A stretch of DNA of 64,000 nt from Radiobacillus deserti (GCF_007301515.1 NZ_CP041666.1:186001-250000); one strand, 5' to 3'; counted from the stretch's first letter, positions 8,764-18,560 are shown. Made by a program: numbers and translations. The notes: a model not told the origin generated them from the sequence alone.

Positions 8764-9741
8764 TTGATTATTTTAGATAAACTGTACGGAGAGTTTGAAG
8801 TAGATAAGGTATTAGAAGAATTAGTTTTAAGTAAACCAGTACAGAGGTTAAAGGGTATTCATCAGGGGGGAGCAAGCTACTTAGTTAATGGAAAATGGAA
8901 TGTAACTCGATTCGAACATTCAATAGGAGTTATGCTTTTGATTAAAAAACTCGGTGGTTCCATAGAGGAACAAATCGCAGGATTGTTACATGATGTATCC
9001 CATACAGCATTTTCCCATGTGATTGATTTTGTGCTTGATAATAAAAATGAGGACTATCATGAAACAATTTATAATTCCGTTATTAAGAATTCTGAAATTC
9101 CTACTATTTTGAAGAAGTATGGTTACAAATATGAAGATATATTGCCTGATGATAAAAAGTGGACAATACTTGAACAACCAGCACCCGAATTATGTGCAGA
9201 TAGGGTAGACTATACATTGCGGGATATGTTTGAATATGGACAGATATCGCTACGGGATGTTCACAAATTCTTAAGTGATTTAACTGTAGATGATGGGAAA
9301 ATGTATCTTCAAAACATTGAAATTACTGAATGGTTTGTTAATACGTATTATAAAGAAGTAATAGACTTCTTCATGGATCCATTAAATATATATGGCTATG
9401 ATATTTTAGCAAAAACATTGAAAGTGGCATTGGATAATAAAGTTATTTACTTTAACGATTTTCTTAAAGATGATAATGGGCTTATTCAAAAATTAAAAAA
9501 ATCAAAAAGCGAAGAAATACAAATACTATTAGGGAATATACATCAAAATGTAAAGGTAGTAGAAGATTCAGTAGATTACGATTTATACCGTAAAAATAAG
9601 GTAAGACTAATAGATCCTTCAATTCTTTCTGGAAATAAGTTGATTAGAGCATCCGTCCTTTCCGACAAAGTTAAAGAGATGAACAATAGAGCATATGAAA
9701 AAGCAACGAGAGGCATGTACGTAAAAATAATCTCAAATTAA
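8764..9741 (+). CDS. HD-superfamily phosphohydrolase (SAMHD1/YwfO-like)
   Basis: About 325 aa from TTG 8764, chosen because AGGGGG (8751-8756) lies 7 nt upstream; an in-frame ATG at 8704 has no RBS. The N-terminal HD domain has the metal-binding series H52 (TRFEHSIG), H76-D77 (LLHDVSHTAFSH) and a later Asp (CADRVDYTLRD). This order is typical of dGTPase/SAMHD1-like nucleotide or phosphate-ester hydrolases. The substrate cannot be inferred. It is followed by remnants of two other phosphatase genes. The lineage is accessory, not the core YwfO locus. Confidence 0.8.
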   Translation: MIILDKLYGEFEVDKVLEELVLSKPVQRLKGIHQGGASYLVNGKWNVTRFEHSIGVMLLIKKLGGSIEEQIAGLLHDVSHTAFSHVIDFVLDNKNEDYHETIYNSVIKNSEIPTILKKYGYKYEDILPDDKKWTILEQPAPELCADRVDYTLRDMFEYGQISLRDVHKFLSDLTVDDGKMYLQNIEITEWFVNTYYKEVIDFFMDPLNIYGYDILAKTLKVALDNKVIYFNDFLKDDNGLIQKLKKSKSEEIQILLGNIHQNVKVVEDSVDYDLYRKNKVRLIDPSILSGNKLIRASVLSDKVKEMNNRAYEKATRGMYVKIISN

Positions 9742-9853
9742 GAGTTAAAATTTCAACTAACAGGTACGTTAGTGATACAGATTTTCATACCGATTACCCA
9801 GTTGAGAAGAACTAATGAAAATCGTGAAAGATATACTAATCTCCAATAGGAAG

Positions 9854-10163
9854 GAAAGCAAACCTCTAAGGGATATGGAGTATTAAATGGTGAGGAAGAT
9901 GCTATTAAATTTACTGAACATTGGAAAATCAACAAAAATGGATAAAAGCACCTTATTATAATTACAGATGGATTATTTCTTCCAAAAGAATGTGTGCCAA
10001 GAAGTGAAAGTTATTGGGATTATCTGGCCTACAGCATTTCTTCTAAAGGGATTAAACGGTATATGGATGACTTAATTGAGATTGTAGAATCCGATCCTGA
10101 GGTTTGAAATATCCGAGGTTTAAAAAGTCTGATGACAAAGCGGGAGTATTGATAACTTTTTAA
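9854..10163 (+). pseudogene. Remnant of a PP2C-like (PPM) Ser/Thr phosphatase
   Basis: Reading from 9854 gives GKQTSKGYGVLNGEEDAIKF, an in-frame TAA, then KHLIIITDGLFLPKE and YWDYLAYSISSKGIKRYMDD. A +1 shift near 10100 then gives LKYPRFKKSDDKAGVLITF and a stop at 10161-10163. The blocks LIIITDGL and SDDKAGVLI resemble the late TDG and D-D/N-x-(T/A)-G motifs of PPM phosphatases. The N-terminal half is absent or unreadable. The assignment rests on these two motifs. At least one nonsense codon and one frameshift are visible. Confidence 0.5.
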
Positions 10164-10272
10164 TGGCTTTTGTGACACAATATTTACAAGTGTGGCTGTT
10201 TAGTAGAAAGCTCATTGACTTATGGGGGAGTTAATGAAAAGTGGCTTCGTATGTATAGTTGATAGTGTGGAA

Positions 10273-10988
10273 ATGTACAGGGTTGCAATAATTTCGGACA
10301 TACATGGGAATATTTACGCATTAAATGCGGTGTTAAAAGATATTAAAGAAAAATATATTGCCTTGGTGACATGATTGGAATAGGGCCATTTTCCAATGAA
10401 GTTTTAGATGTTTTATTCGAAAGAAATAATGTTAAAATGATTACAGGAAATCATGATGAATCGGTCTTAGCACTTCTCAACAATGAACCTTACCCCGAGA
10501 GTCGAATCAACGTTAAACCACACCACGAATGGATTGCAGCAAGATTAAAGAAGGAACATATTTCTAATTTGGAAAACCTTCCCCGTATATTAAATCCTAC
10601 TATCCATGAACATAACCTACATCTAATACATTATCCAATGAAACAATCCTTTAACGAAGATCATATAAGTGAAGACCCTTTTGATTTAACAGGTATGCCT
10701 TCACAAAAGAATTTTTCTGTTATAGACGGAATAAGTATCTTTTCATTGGTTTGTTTTGGACACGATCATAGCACACACCATTTTATTTGTAATAATAAAA
10801 CTTTCTTTAACCCTGGCTCACTTGGCTGTTTTAATGAGCCTTTTGCTCGATATGGAATTATAGATATAAACAAAAATGGATTTAATGTTATGCCACAATA
10901 TGTCCCTTATGAATTGAATTTTTATGTTAGTGAGTTAAGCAAAACATCCATACCCCGAAAGGAAATAATTCTTAATATTTATAGGTGA
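10273..10988 (+). pseudogene. Frameshifted metallophosphoesterase (calcineurin-like)
   Basis: ATG 10273 starts MYRVAIISDIHGNIYALNAV, with the metal motif D-x-H-G-N. The frame breaks between about 10345 and 10358. It resumes as YCLGDMIGIGPFSNEV, then KMITGNHDESVLALL (GNHD motif), FGHDHSTHHF (GHxH) and NPGSLG, ending at 10988. The layout matches the intact paralogue at 59532-60248, so the protein would be about 240 aa if repaired. A short deletion near 10350 is the simplest explanation. It is the third phosphoesterase gene in a row. Confidence 0.7.
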
Positions 10989-11121
10989 ATCGCATTGGTT
11001 AATTATTTTGGGGGAATCTTTTAAAGTATGAAAGTGACTTTTATCGTTAAACAAAGGGAGATTAGTTACTTACCCACAAAACCTAATAACACTCTTGGTA
11101 ATTTTTACTATTGTTCTCCTG

Positions 11122-12264
11122 TTAGGTTTCCATTTTTAAAAATAGTAAGTAATAAAAAAGAATAGCAATGGAGAAGACAGAAAAAATGAACCAGACGAAA
11201 GACGGTTGTAAACTATAAAGTAGCCATCCACCTAATACGCTACCTAATGGTCTGCCGATTCCATCAGATAATTTGCTAACTCCAAAATAGAGACCCATAT
11301 TCCCAGATTTATCAGAGTGGTTTGCAATAGATGTTTCCATAATAGGTAAGATGATAATTTCTCCAATAGTAAATAAGATAATGGCCACGAATAATGCTAT
11401 ATAATTATGCAATAAAAATAATGTGAGAAAGGATAAAAAGATGGATGTAATACCAAGTGTTATGAAGAATTTTGGTTTGATATATTTACTCACTAATAGT
11501 CCTGCTGGATATTGTAGAACTAAACCCGTTATTCCATTAATTAGAAACAATGTTTGAATCTGATCTGTAAATTGCTTAGCGTATTCTGGTAAAGTTACAA
11601 ATAACTGTGCAAATAAAACATAAAACATAAGCATAAAAGTCAATAAGTGTGTAAAGCTTTTATTTTGAAGAATTTCTGTTACGTGCTGAAGAGAGATTTT
11701 CCCGATTTTTGAAGTTTGTATAGAAGAATTAATGAATAAGACTAATAAAAAAGATCCTAAAAGATATAGAATCCCAGCCAAAATAAAAACAAAACTTAAC
11801 TTTCCAGTCATTATTACTACACCTGATAAGATAGGCCCCAACAATAGTCCAGCATTAGTGGCACTTGCTCTTAAAGAAGAAACTTTAGCTCTTTCTTCGT
11901 ATTTCGAGCTTTTCATAATAAGTGACTGTAAAGATGGGCCTGCAAATCCTCCTCCTAAACCAGCCAAAGAAGAACAGGCTATTAAAAAATAGTAGTTGGA
12001 TACACAGCCTACACCGATGAACCCTATGCCTCTTATCATTTCACCTAAAACAGATATCCGTTTATATCCATAGTAGTCCCCAAGTGGGCCAAGTAGAAAA
12101 GGGGTTGCTTTTTGAGAAAAAATATAAATCGCAGTTAATGTACTTGCTTGTGTAAGGTTAATGCTGTGAATATCTGTTAGCAAAGGAAATAAAGGCATTG
12201 CTGTATAACCGCCAGTTGATAAAAGGAATATAAGAAATGCTAGAATGTACGTTTGCTTAGTCAT
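11122..12264 (-). CDS. MFS transporter (drug efflux type)
   Basis: A 380-aa membrane protein from ATG 12264, chosen because AGGAGG lies 6 nt upstream; the frame stays open for 25 more codons without an RBS. It has about 12 hydrophobic segments and the MFS motif A region LGPLGDYYGYKRISVLGE between TM2 and TM3, as in Bmr/YfmO-like proton-driven exporters. Substrate unknown. It is divergently arranged with a LysR regulator 103 bp away, which probably controls it. Confidence 0.8.
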   Translation of the reverse strand: MTKQTYILAFLIFLLSTGGYTAMPLFPLLTDIHSINLTQASTLTAIYIFSQKATPFLLGPLGDYYGYKRISVLGEMIRGIGFIGVGCVSNYYFLIACSSLAGLGGGFAGPSLQSLIMKSSKYEERAKVSSLRASATNAGLLLGPILSGVVIMTGKLSFVFILAGILYLLGSFLLVLFINSSIQTSKIGKISLQHVTEILQNKSFTHLLTFMLMFYVLFAQLFVTLPEYAKQFTDQIQTLFLINGITGLVLQYPAGLLVSKYIKPKFFITLGITSIFLSFLTLFLLHNYIALFVAIILFTIGEIIILPIMETSIANHSDKSGNMGLYFGVSKLSDGIGRPLGSVLGGWLLYSLQPSFVWFIFSVFSIAILFYYLLFLKMET

Positions 12265-12367
12265 ATGAATCCTCCTATAATCAATAGTAATTAAAAAACA
12301 ATAATTATAGAAACGAATTATTTCGATTATATTAATCAAAAAAATTAATTAATAGGAGGTGGAAGGT

Positions 12368-13243
12368 TTGGATTTTGAGCAATTAAAAACATTTGTCTCT
12401 CTTGCTAACAATAAGAACTTCACAAGAACAGCAGAGGAAATGAATGTTGTTCAATCAACCGTTACGGCAAGAATAAAATTGTTGGAAGAGGAAGTTGGAG
12501 AAACACTATTCATTAGGAAAACTCGTAATGTAGAAATAACTAATGCGGGAAAGACGTTTTTGGCTTATGCCATTCAAACATTAGAAATAATGAATGAAGG
12601 AATCAAGACTACAAGGATTAAATCAAACTTCAACAATAATTTGGTAATAGGCGGAATGAATTCACTTTGGGATACTCAAATTTTTGACCAAATTAATAGC
12701 TATCAATCTTGTAATCCCGAAACAGCGATACGTTTAATTACTGGACATTCAAAAGATATTATAGAGAAAATCCAATATGGTCTAATAGATGTTGGGTTTG
12801 TGTATAACCCTTCTTATTCATCTTTGTATAACATCTATACCATTAGAGAAGAACCGATAGTTTTAGTAGGCTCAGCACAGTTAGTAGAAAAACTAGGTTC
12901 AGTAACATCTGAGGATATAAAAAACATTCCTTTTATTCATTATAATTGGGGGACAGAGTTCTCTGAATGGTTTGAGATGGAGATAGGAAAGCATGAAACA
13001 ATGCGATACAGAGTTGATCATACAGGAGTTGCTGTTCGTCTTATATTGAATGGAGAAGGTATTGGATTTATGTTCGAGAGCATAGTTGAAAAGTATGAAA
13101 GAGAAAACCTGATTTTTCGAATACCTTTCACTCCCCGAACAGCAATTCCCAAACGAAAAGTATTTATGGTAAGTTCCAAAAGCAAAGAGGAAAGGTTAAA
13201 TACATTTTCACAATACATGATTAATAAGTGCAACGGATATTGA
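12368..13243 (+). CDS. LysR-family transcriptional regulator
   Basis: A 291-aa protein. The N-terminal winged helix (residues ~1-60) is typical: MDFEQLKTFVSLANNKNFTR, then AAEEMNVVQSTVTARIKLLEEE-like spacing and RKTRNVEITNAGKTFLAYA. It is followed by a two-lobed LysR substrate-binding domain. TTG 12368 is chosen because AGGAGG (12354-12359) is 8 nt upstream; the in-frame GTG at 12359 overlaps that RBS. It is divergent from the MFS gene, so control of the exporter and itself is likely. The inducer is unknown. Confidence 0.85.
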   Translation: MDFEQLKTFVSLANNKNFTRTAEEMNVVQSTVTARIKLLEEEVGETLFIRKTRNVEITNAGKTFLAYAIQTLEIMNEGIKTTRIKSNFNNNLVIGGMNSLWDTQIFDQINSYQSCNPETAIRLITGHSKDIIEKIQYGLIDVGFVYNPSYSSLYNIYTIREEPIVLVGSAQLVEKLGSVTSEDIKNIPFIHYNWGTEFSEWFEMEIGKHETMRYRVDHTGVAVRLILNGEGIGFMFESIVEKYERENLIFRIPFTPRTAIPKRKVFMVSSKSKEERLNTFSQYMINKCNGY

Positions 13244-13343
13244 ACAGTCAATCATAATTTATTTCAATAGTTAAAGAGTTTGTCGGGAGAATTTTAAATC
13301 AGTTTACTTGATATATAAAAGTAGAAGATAAATTTTTAAATAA

Positions 13344-14477
13344 GATGTTAACATAAGGTATGCAACGACCAACATTCTCACGGGCCCATTTATAGATAAA
13401 TGGAAAGTCCGAAAAACATTAGTAACAACGCAATCTTTTCAGGCTATCCTAATCTTAATTATACCAGTTGCCTATTATTTAGACTTCCTAAGCATTGGCT
13501 TAATTCTCACAGTAATGCCGATTATAGCTTTTATCGAGCAATTTGCCTATCCTACACAAACAAAAGCTCTAGCGCTAATCTTAGAAAAAGAGGAATTAAT
13601 AAAAGGAAACTCTTTATTTGCTTTTGCATATCAAGGCGTCGATCTTTTGTTTAACGCTATATCAGGATTGATTGTCACATTCTTTGGTGCTATCACGATT
13701 TACTTGATAGATTCATTTACATTTGCTATAGCTGCTATTCTCTTTTCCTTCGTTAAAGTAGCAATTAGAAAGGATACTAATGAAAATGAGGAGAAACCAA
13801 AACAGAAGATTTCTGTTGTAGTAAGTACGTATTTTAAAGAGCTGAAAGAAGGAATTGGGATTGTATTCCATTCCCTGTTTTGGGCTATGATGGTAGGCTC
13901 CATGTTAACAAACTTTACTATTGGCATCGTAATGGCGATTCTACCGACATTTTCAGAACAGCTAGGAGGTGCCACTACCTACGGGATATTATTAACATCC
14001 TTATCATCAGGATCCTTAATGGGAGCTCTTTTAGGTTCGCTGTTAGGGAAAATGAACATTGGTCGAACAACAATTATATGCTTTACTTTAGGAGCAATTT
14101 CGTGGTCAGGTGCTGGCTTTGTAGCATCCCCCATTTTCACTTCGATATTGTTTGGGTTAGCTTGGATACCGATCGGGGCAGTGAACGTGTTATTTGCGGG
14201 TATTAGTCAATCCATTATTCCGAATCGATTATTAGGTCGAGTCCATTCCGTTATGTATAGCAGTAGTGCTCTTACGATGCCAATAGGCTCTCTGACTGGC
14301 GGATATCTTGCAACTGTAATAGAAAGCCAAATTATATTTATAGGTACAGGTGTAGGAGCTCTTTTCATATCTATTATTTGGTTTTCTCATCCCAAATTAA
14401 GAAGGCTAAAAAAAGCGAATAAAATAACCGCAGATACCTTCGGGTTGAGGATTCCGGAAAAAGAGAATGTGGTGTAA
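13344..14477 (+). pseudogene. 5'-truncated MFS transporter (macrolide-efflux-like)
   Basis: The open frame begins right after a stop at 13341-13343 with no start or RBS, and reads YATTNILTGPFIDKWKVRKT. It continues through about ten hydrophobic segments to 14477. GPFIDKWKVRKT is the MFS loop between TM2 and TM3, so roughly the first 50 residues are missing. A shorter product from ATG 13515 (320 aa) could be made but lacks a good RBS. The sequence resembles MFS_3/MefA-type exporters. Confidence 0.6.
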
Positions 14478-14516
14478 GAGATTTGAAAAATTTTAAAGAA
14501 TACGAACTGTAGGTGT

Positions 14517-14552
14517 AAAGGTAGAACATTATTTTGTTCTACCTTTATTTTA
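14517..14552 (+). terminator. Terminator after the truncated MFS gene
   Basis: Perfect 9-bp stem GGTAGAACA/TGTTCTACC (14520-14528 and 14535-14543) followed by TTTATTTTAT. Confidence 0.85.
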
Positions 14553-14555
14553 TGA

Positions 14556-14580
14556 GAACCTAAGCAAACCTACAGTCGTC
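14556..14580 (+). promoter_or_regulatory. Putative ECF autoregulatory promoter
   Basis: GAACCT (14556-14561), 15-nt gap, CGTC (14577-14580), 33 nt before the sigma gene start. It resembles the GAAC...CGTC class recognised by ECF sigma factors. Suggestive only. Confidence 0.45.
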
Positions 14581-14613
14581 TAATAATTGAAGTCGAAAAA
14601 AAGGAGAAGAACG

Positions 14614-15159
14614 ATGCAGATTCAGGAAGAAAATGAATTCAATAAATTAAGTCATCAAGACTTGTTTCACAAGTTAATTCTTACATACTCTGAAGAAATA
14701 AAAAGAATAATCTATTTCTATATAAAAGATCCGATGATGGCAGAAGATGTTCTTCAAGATACCTTTGTTTCTTGTTTCAAAAAACTTCGTTCATTTAAAC
14801 ATAAATCCAGTTACAAAACGTGGCTAATAAGAATAGCGATTAATAAAAGTAAGGACTATTTAAAAAAATCATATGTAAAGAGAACGGTCTTAGGTCCTAT
14901 TAGTGAAAAAGCCTCAACATTCACCCCTGAATATAGTGCATTACAAACGGAAAGAGATACGGAAATTAATAAGCAAATTGACCAACTTCCTATCAAACAA
15001 AAGGATGTTATCTTGCTTTATTACTACAAGGAATATGGCATTGATGAGATTGCTCAAATTTTAGAAATTAAACAGAACACGGTTAAGACAAGACTTTTTA
15101 GAGCCCGGGATACGCTTAAGAGAAAACTAGAGGGGAAGGATGTAGATTATGAAAATTGA
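14614..15159 (+). CDS. ECF-type RNA polymerase sigma factor
   Basis: 181 aa from ATG 14614, preceded by AAGGAG at 14601; the upstream in-frame TTG (14587) lacks an RBS. Region 2 has MAEDVLQDTFVSCFKKLRSF and TWLIRIAINKSKDYLKK. Region 4 has IDEIAQILEIKQNTVKTRLF and ends RARDTLKRKL. It overlaps the next gene by 11 nt. That gene encodes a membrane protein acting as probable anti-sigma factor. It is not recognisable as SigW or SigM, so the stimulus and regulon are unknown. Confidence 0.85.
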   Translation: MQIQEENEFNKLSHQDLFHKLILTYSEEIKRIIYFYIKDPMMAEDVLQDTFVSCFKKLRSFKHKSSYKTWLIRIAINKSKDYLKKSYVKRTVLGPISEKASTFTPEYSALQTERDTEINKQIDQLPIKQKDVILLYYYKEYGIDEIAQILEIKQNTVKTRLFRARDTLKRKLEGKDVDYEN

Positions 15160-16087
15160 CCAACAAATAAAAAAGGCATTGGAGAAAGATCTGGATAATG
15201 TAAAGATAACTTTTGAAGAATGGAACAGTTTGAATGAAATCAGTACTAAAACTAAATCTGACAACAAATTATTCCCTATTTTTTCTATACTTGCTGCTAT
15301 AACTGTTGCATGCATTCTGATTTTTAACAGTAACGTAGGAATAGAAGATACAGAAGAAACAAAAATGGATCCCCAAAAAGAAAATATAAAAAGTAGCGAT
15401 GCTGTTATAGATCCTATAGATGGCAAAGAAGAACTACTAGATAGAGTTTTTAACTCTATAAATTACTACGACACATTGGAGGGTGGTGTAGAAGTTTCTG
15501 GAGAAGACTATACGTTATCTACGGAGTTCGGCTTAGATTTAACTAAGCAAAAGTTCTATGAGACTTCTCAAACAGAAGTATATGATGCTTATACAGTTAG
15601 TGATGGAAAAACATTATATACTTATACAAGTGATGAAGGTGTATTGAGGGAAGAACCACTGCCGTATAAACAAAGAAATAAGAACGTTAAAATTGAAATG
15701 GAAGAGCTTGTAAATGCAAACGAAAATATATTTAATTATAGAGATGATTTTCCAGATGCTCTTCATTCCAAGCTTTTAATCTTTCCACAAGAGTTGCTAG
15801 TGAATCTTTTGATTGTTAATAGAGATTGGTCTATTGAAGGTTTCTCTGAAAAAAAGAGTGGACGAGATTCTGTAAAGATTGTTGGGACTGTTGGGAATAA
15901 AGAGTATGACTCTTTCGGTATTTATTTTGATCGGACGACCGGACTACCTTTGGAATACAAATTGTTAAAGGGTCAGACAATCATAAAAAGTGTTAAATAT
16001 CGCAGCTTATCTATAAATCAAGAGATTAATAGCAAATTTTTTAGTAAGTCTTATATTACGGAAAAAGTAAATGGAAAGGGAAATTAA
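15149..16087 (+). CDS. Probable anti-sigma factor with LolA/MucB-like extracytoplasmic domain
   Basis: 312 aa. The short N-terminal cytoplasmic part (~1-43, containing ITFEEWNSLNEIS) would bind the sigma factor. One transmembrane segment spans ~44-62 (FSILAAITVACILIF). The ~240-residue exterior domain has beta-strand repeats (DYTLSTEFGLDLTKQKFYET, GKTLYTYTSDEG) resembling lipoprotein-sorting LolA/RseB folds. It starts inside the sigma gene (11-nt overlap), typical of sigma/anti-sigma pairs. The family link is by overall look, not a signature motif. Confidence 0.65.
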   Translation: MKIDQQIKKALEKDLDNVKITFEEWNSLNEISTKTKSDNKLFPIFSILAAITVACILIFNSNVGIEDTEETKMDPQKENIKSSDAVIDPIDGKEELLDRVFNSINYYDTLEGGVEVSGEDYTLSTEFGLDLTKQKFYETSQTEVYDAYTVSDGKTLYTYTSDEGVLREEPLPYKQRNKNVKIEMEELVNANENIFNYRDDFPDALHSKLLIFPQELLVNLLIVNRDWSIEGFSEKKSGRDSVKIVGTVGNKEYDSFGIYFDRTTGLPLEYKLLKGQTIIKSVKYRSLSINQEINSKFFSKSYITEKVNGKGN

Positions 16088-16128
16088 AGGTTGTCTAATA
16101 TAATTTCTATAGTTAGATTTATTTAGGA

Positions 16129-16158
16129 AGGAAGTCGGTCAGGGCCGACTTCCTTTTT
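16129..16158 (+). terminator. Terminator of the ECF sigma/anti-sigma operon
   Basis: 10-bp stem AGGAAGTCGG/CCGACTTCCT (16129-16138 and 16145-16154) with TTTTT. Confidence 0.9.
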
Positions 16159-16430
16159 AGTTATACATGTTCACTCTATAAAGATGTAAAAAGGTTGTTT
16201 GGGCGAGCATTGTTTGATCAAGTTAATCACAAGGACTTTCCTAGACTTTTACGTCCGTTTAAAGTCTCATGGTAAAACCCAAATTATGGTGTGAACCCCA
16301 TCTTTTAACTGTATTTTTATGTTAAAGTAAAAGAGTATTTGTAATATAACAGATTGTTAATCTGGCAGAATTTATAGAATAAAACTAGGTTATGTTTATG
16401 AAAAGATGGTTTACAAAGGAGAGGAGAAAA

Positions 16431-18560
16431 ATGAAAAGGCATAATAACGACTTGTTTAATAGTTTAAGAAAGTACAGTAAAGTTTTGACTGCATGTATCG
16501 TAGCAATCGTTTCTTTATTGGTTTTAAGCTTTACTTCTAAGGCGGCAGCTTTTTCTGGAGCTGGTGCGGGGACGGCTAGTGAACCGTATATTATTACATC
16601 TGCCAGTCAATTGGACGAAATGCGAAATTTTTTAAGCGATACCGACGTTTATTTTGAATTAGGTAATGATATTGATTTATCATCCTTTTCTAACTGGGAC
16701 CCCATTGGAGAGAATGCGAATAAATTTAGCGGTCATTTTGATGGAAATAATCATGTGATTAAGAACTTACATATAGCCGCCGATACTTCAACTATTCTTG
16801 AATATATTGGTCTCTTTGCTTTCTCTAGTGGAACAATTGAACATGTAATCTTGGATACTGTTCATGTTGAAGTTGATGGAGTGGTCAGTGCCAACATTGG
16901 AGGTCTTGTAGGACAAAATGAAGGAGTGATTCGGGATGTATCTGTGATAGCAGGTACTATCCAAGGAAAAACCTCAGTTGGAGGATTGGTAGGAATTAAT
17001 AAAGGAACAATCGAGTCTTCCGTATCTAATGCTACTGTAACCGGTCATAGTATTACTGGTGGATTAGTAGGCACGATGGACTCAAGCGGCTCTATCAAAC
17101 AATCGTATGCGACTGGTAATGTTTCTTCTTCCCTTGAAATGGCAGGAGGACTTATCGGAAGCTTAGAAAATGGTCAAGTTATGCAATCTCATGCTACTGG
17201 TGAAGTAAAGGGTATGTATTCGAAGGATGGATTGTTCATAGCTGGGGGATTGATAGGAGAAATAAAGAGTGGAGGACAAGTAACAGAATCTTATGCAACA
17301 GGGAATGTATTTGGTAGTTATACAATTGGTGGGTTAGTTGGATTAAGTAACGGTTCGATAAGTAAATCGTATGCAATTGGCAATGTAACGGCTACTCAGG
17401 AATGGGTAGGAGGATTAATCGGTAAAAATGATGGATACATAAGTGAAACCTATGCGGTAGGTAAAGTAACTGGAAATGTAATAAAAGGAAAGTATGGAGG
17501 CTTGATTGGGGAAAATATAGCAGCAGAAGGAGACGTTACAGCTTCTTTCTGGGATATGGACCAATCAGGGAATGATACAAGTGATGGTGGAGAAGGAAAA
17601 ACAACAGCGGAGATGGTAGAACAGACTCTTTATCATGATGCAGGATGGGATGGAAGTGTTTGGGAGTGGCCTATAGGACATTATCCAAAATTAAAAGCTA
17701 TTTTGGAAGATGATGACATTGACGTAGCCCGGCCAATAAAACCAACCGTGGATATAGCTGGAGGTACATACAACAGCGATCAAACGATTAGCTTGCTTGG
17801 AGAAGCTGGAGCAACTATTTATTATACTTTGGATGGAACTACCCCAACTATTGCAAGCACAGAATATCAACATCCAATTACCATTAGTGAAACGAAGAGT
17901 TTGAAAGCCATTACCGTGGACTTAGCGGGAAATGTATCAGAAGTCTTAGAAGAAATCTACATCATTGATAAGATACCCCCAGGAAAACCAAACGTAAGTC
18001 TAGTAGGTGGGTTATACAATACGAATCTAACTCTCAATCTCAGTGGAGAGATTACAGGAACCATTTATTTTACATTGGATGGGACTACCCCAACTATTGC
18101 AAGCACAAAATATGAACATCCAATTACCATTAGTGACACAAAGACACTAAAAGCCATAACTGTGGATTCAGCAGGGAATGTATCAGAAGTCCTTGAAGAA
18201 GTCTACACCATTGATAAAGTTGCACCAGCAAAGCCATCTGTGTCTGTACAAGGTGGGACGTATTATTCAGCACAGACTGTAGCCTTAAGTGCCGAAAGTG
18301 GAGCGACTATTTATTTCACATTAGATGGAACAGCACCAACCCAATTAAGTCAGGAATACGACACCCCTCTATCTATAAGCCAGAGGACTACATTAAAGGC
18401 TATTGCGGTTGATGAAGCGGGGAATCTATCGGATGTAACAGAGGCTCTTTATAATATTGGCACTTCCATACCATTACCACCGCCATTTTATCCAATCCAA
18501 CATATCGAATTGGATAAAAAGAGTGTATTCATACTTTCTATTCTGTTTTGTAAAACTTAG
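16431..18560 (+). CDS. Secreted repeat protein: GLUG repeats plus chitobiase-C-like domains, 3'-truncated
   Basis: About 709 aa from ATG 16431, chosen because AGGAGAGGAG lies just upstream. A signal peptide spans ~1-43 and ends SFTSKAAAFS. Residues ~90-400 hold GLUG-type repeats (GGLVG-x-N-x-G-x-I, e.g. SYATGNV and GGLIGKNDGYISETYAVGKV). Three chitobiase/HEX_C-like beta domains follow (~440-690), each with ATIYYTLDGTTPT-type motifs and AGNVSEVLEE. Repeats 1 and 2 are nearly identical in DNA. The C-terminus starts a Big_2-like strand (HIELDKKSVFI) and stops inside a dispersed repeat, with no sortase motif or S-layer anchor. It is probably a broken surface adhesin. Confidence 0.7.
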   Translation: MKRHNNDLFNSLRKYSKVLTACIVAIVSLLVLSFTSKAAAFSGAGAGTASEPYIITSASQLDEMRNFLSDTDVYFELGNDIDLSSFSNWDPIGENANKFSGHFDGNNHVIKNLHIAADTSTILEYIGLFAFSSGTIEHVILDTVHVEVDGVVSANIGGLVGQNEGVIRDVSVIAGTIQGKTSVGGLVGINKGTIESSVSNATVTGHSITGGLVGTMDSSGSIKQSYATGNVSSSLEMAGGLIGSLENGQVMQSHATGEVKGMYSKDGLFIAGGLIGEIKSGGQVTESYATGNVFGSYTIGGLVGLSNGSISKSYAIGNVTATQEWVGGLIGKNDGYISETYAVGKVTGNVIKGKYGGLIGENIAAEGDVTASFWDMDQSGNDTSDGGEGKTTAEMVEQTLYHDAGWDGSVWEWPIGHYPKLKAILEDDDIDVARPIKPTVDIAGGTYNSDQTISLLGEAGATIYYTLDGTTPTIASTEYQHPITISETKSLKAITVDLAGNVSEVLEEIYIIDKIPPGKPNVSLVGGLYNTNLTLNLSGEITGTIYFTLDGTTPTIASTKYEHPITISDTKTLKAITVDSAGNVSEVLEEVYTIDKVAPAKPSVSVQGGTYYSAQTVALSAESGATIYFTLDGTAPTQLSQEYDTPLSISQRTTLKAIAVDEAGNLSDVTEALYNIGTSIPLPPPFYPIQHIELDKKSVFILSILFCKT
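17750..18210 (+). repeat. Tandem coding repeat of chitobiase-like domains
   Basis: Two consecutive ~234-bp units share long near-identical blocks, e.g. ACCCCAACTATTGCAAGCAC at 17840 and 18078 and CATCCAATTACCATTAGTGA at 17870 and 18117. A third, more diverged unit follows. This suggests recent domain duplication. Confidence 0.7.
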
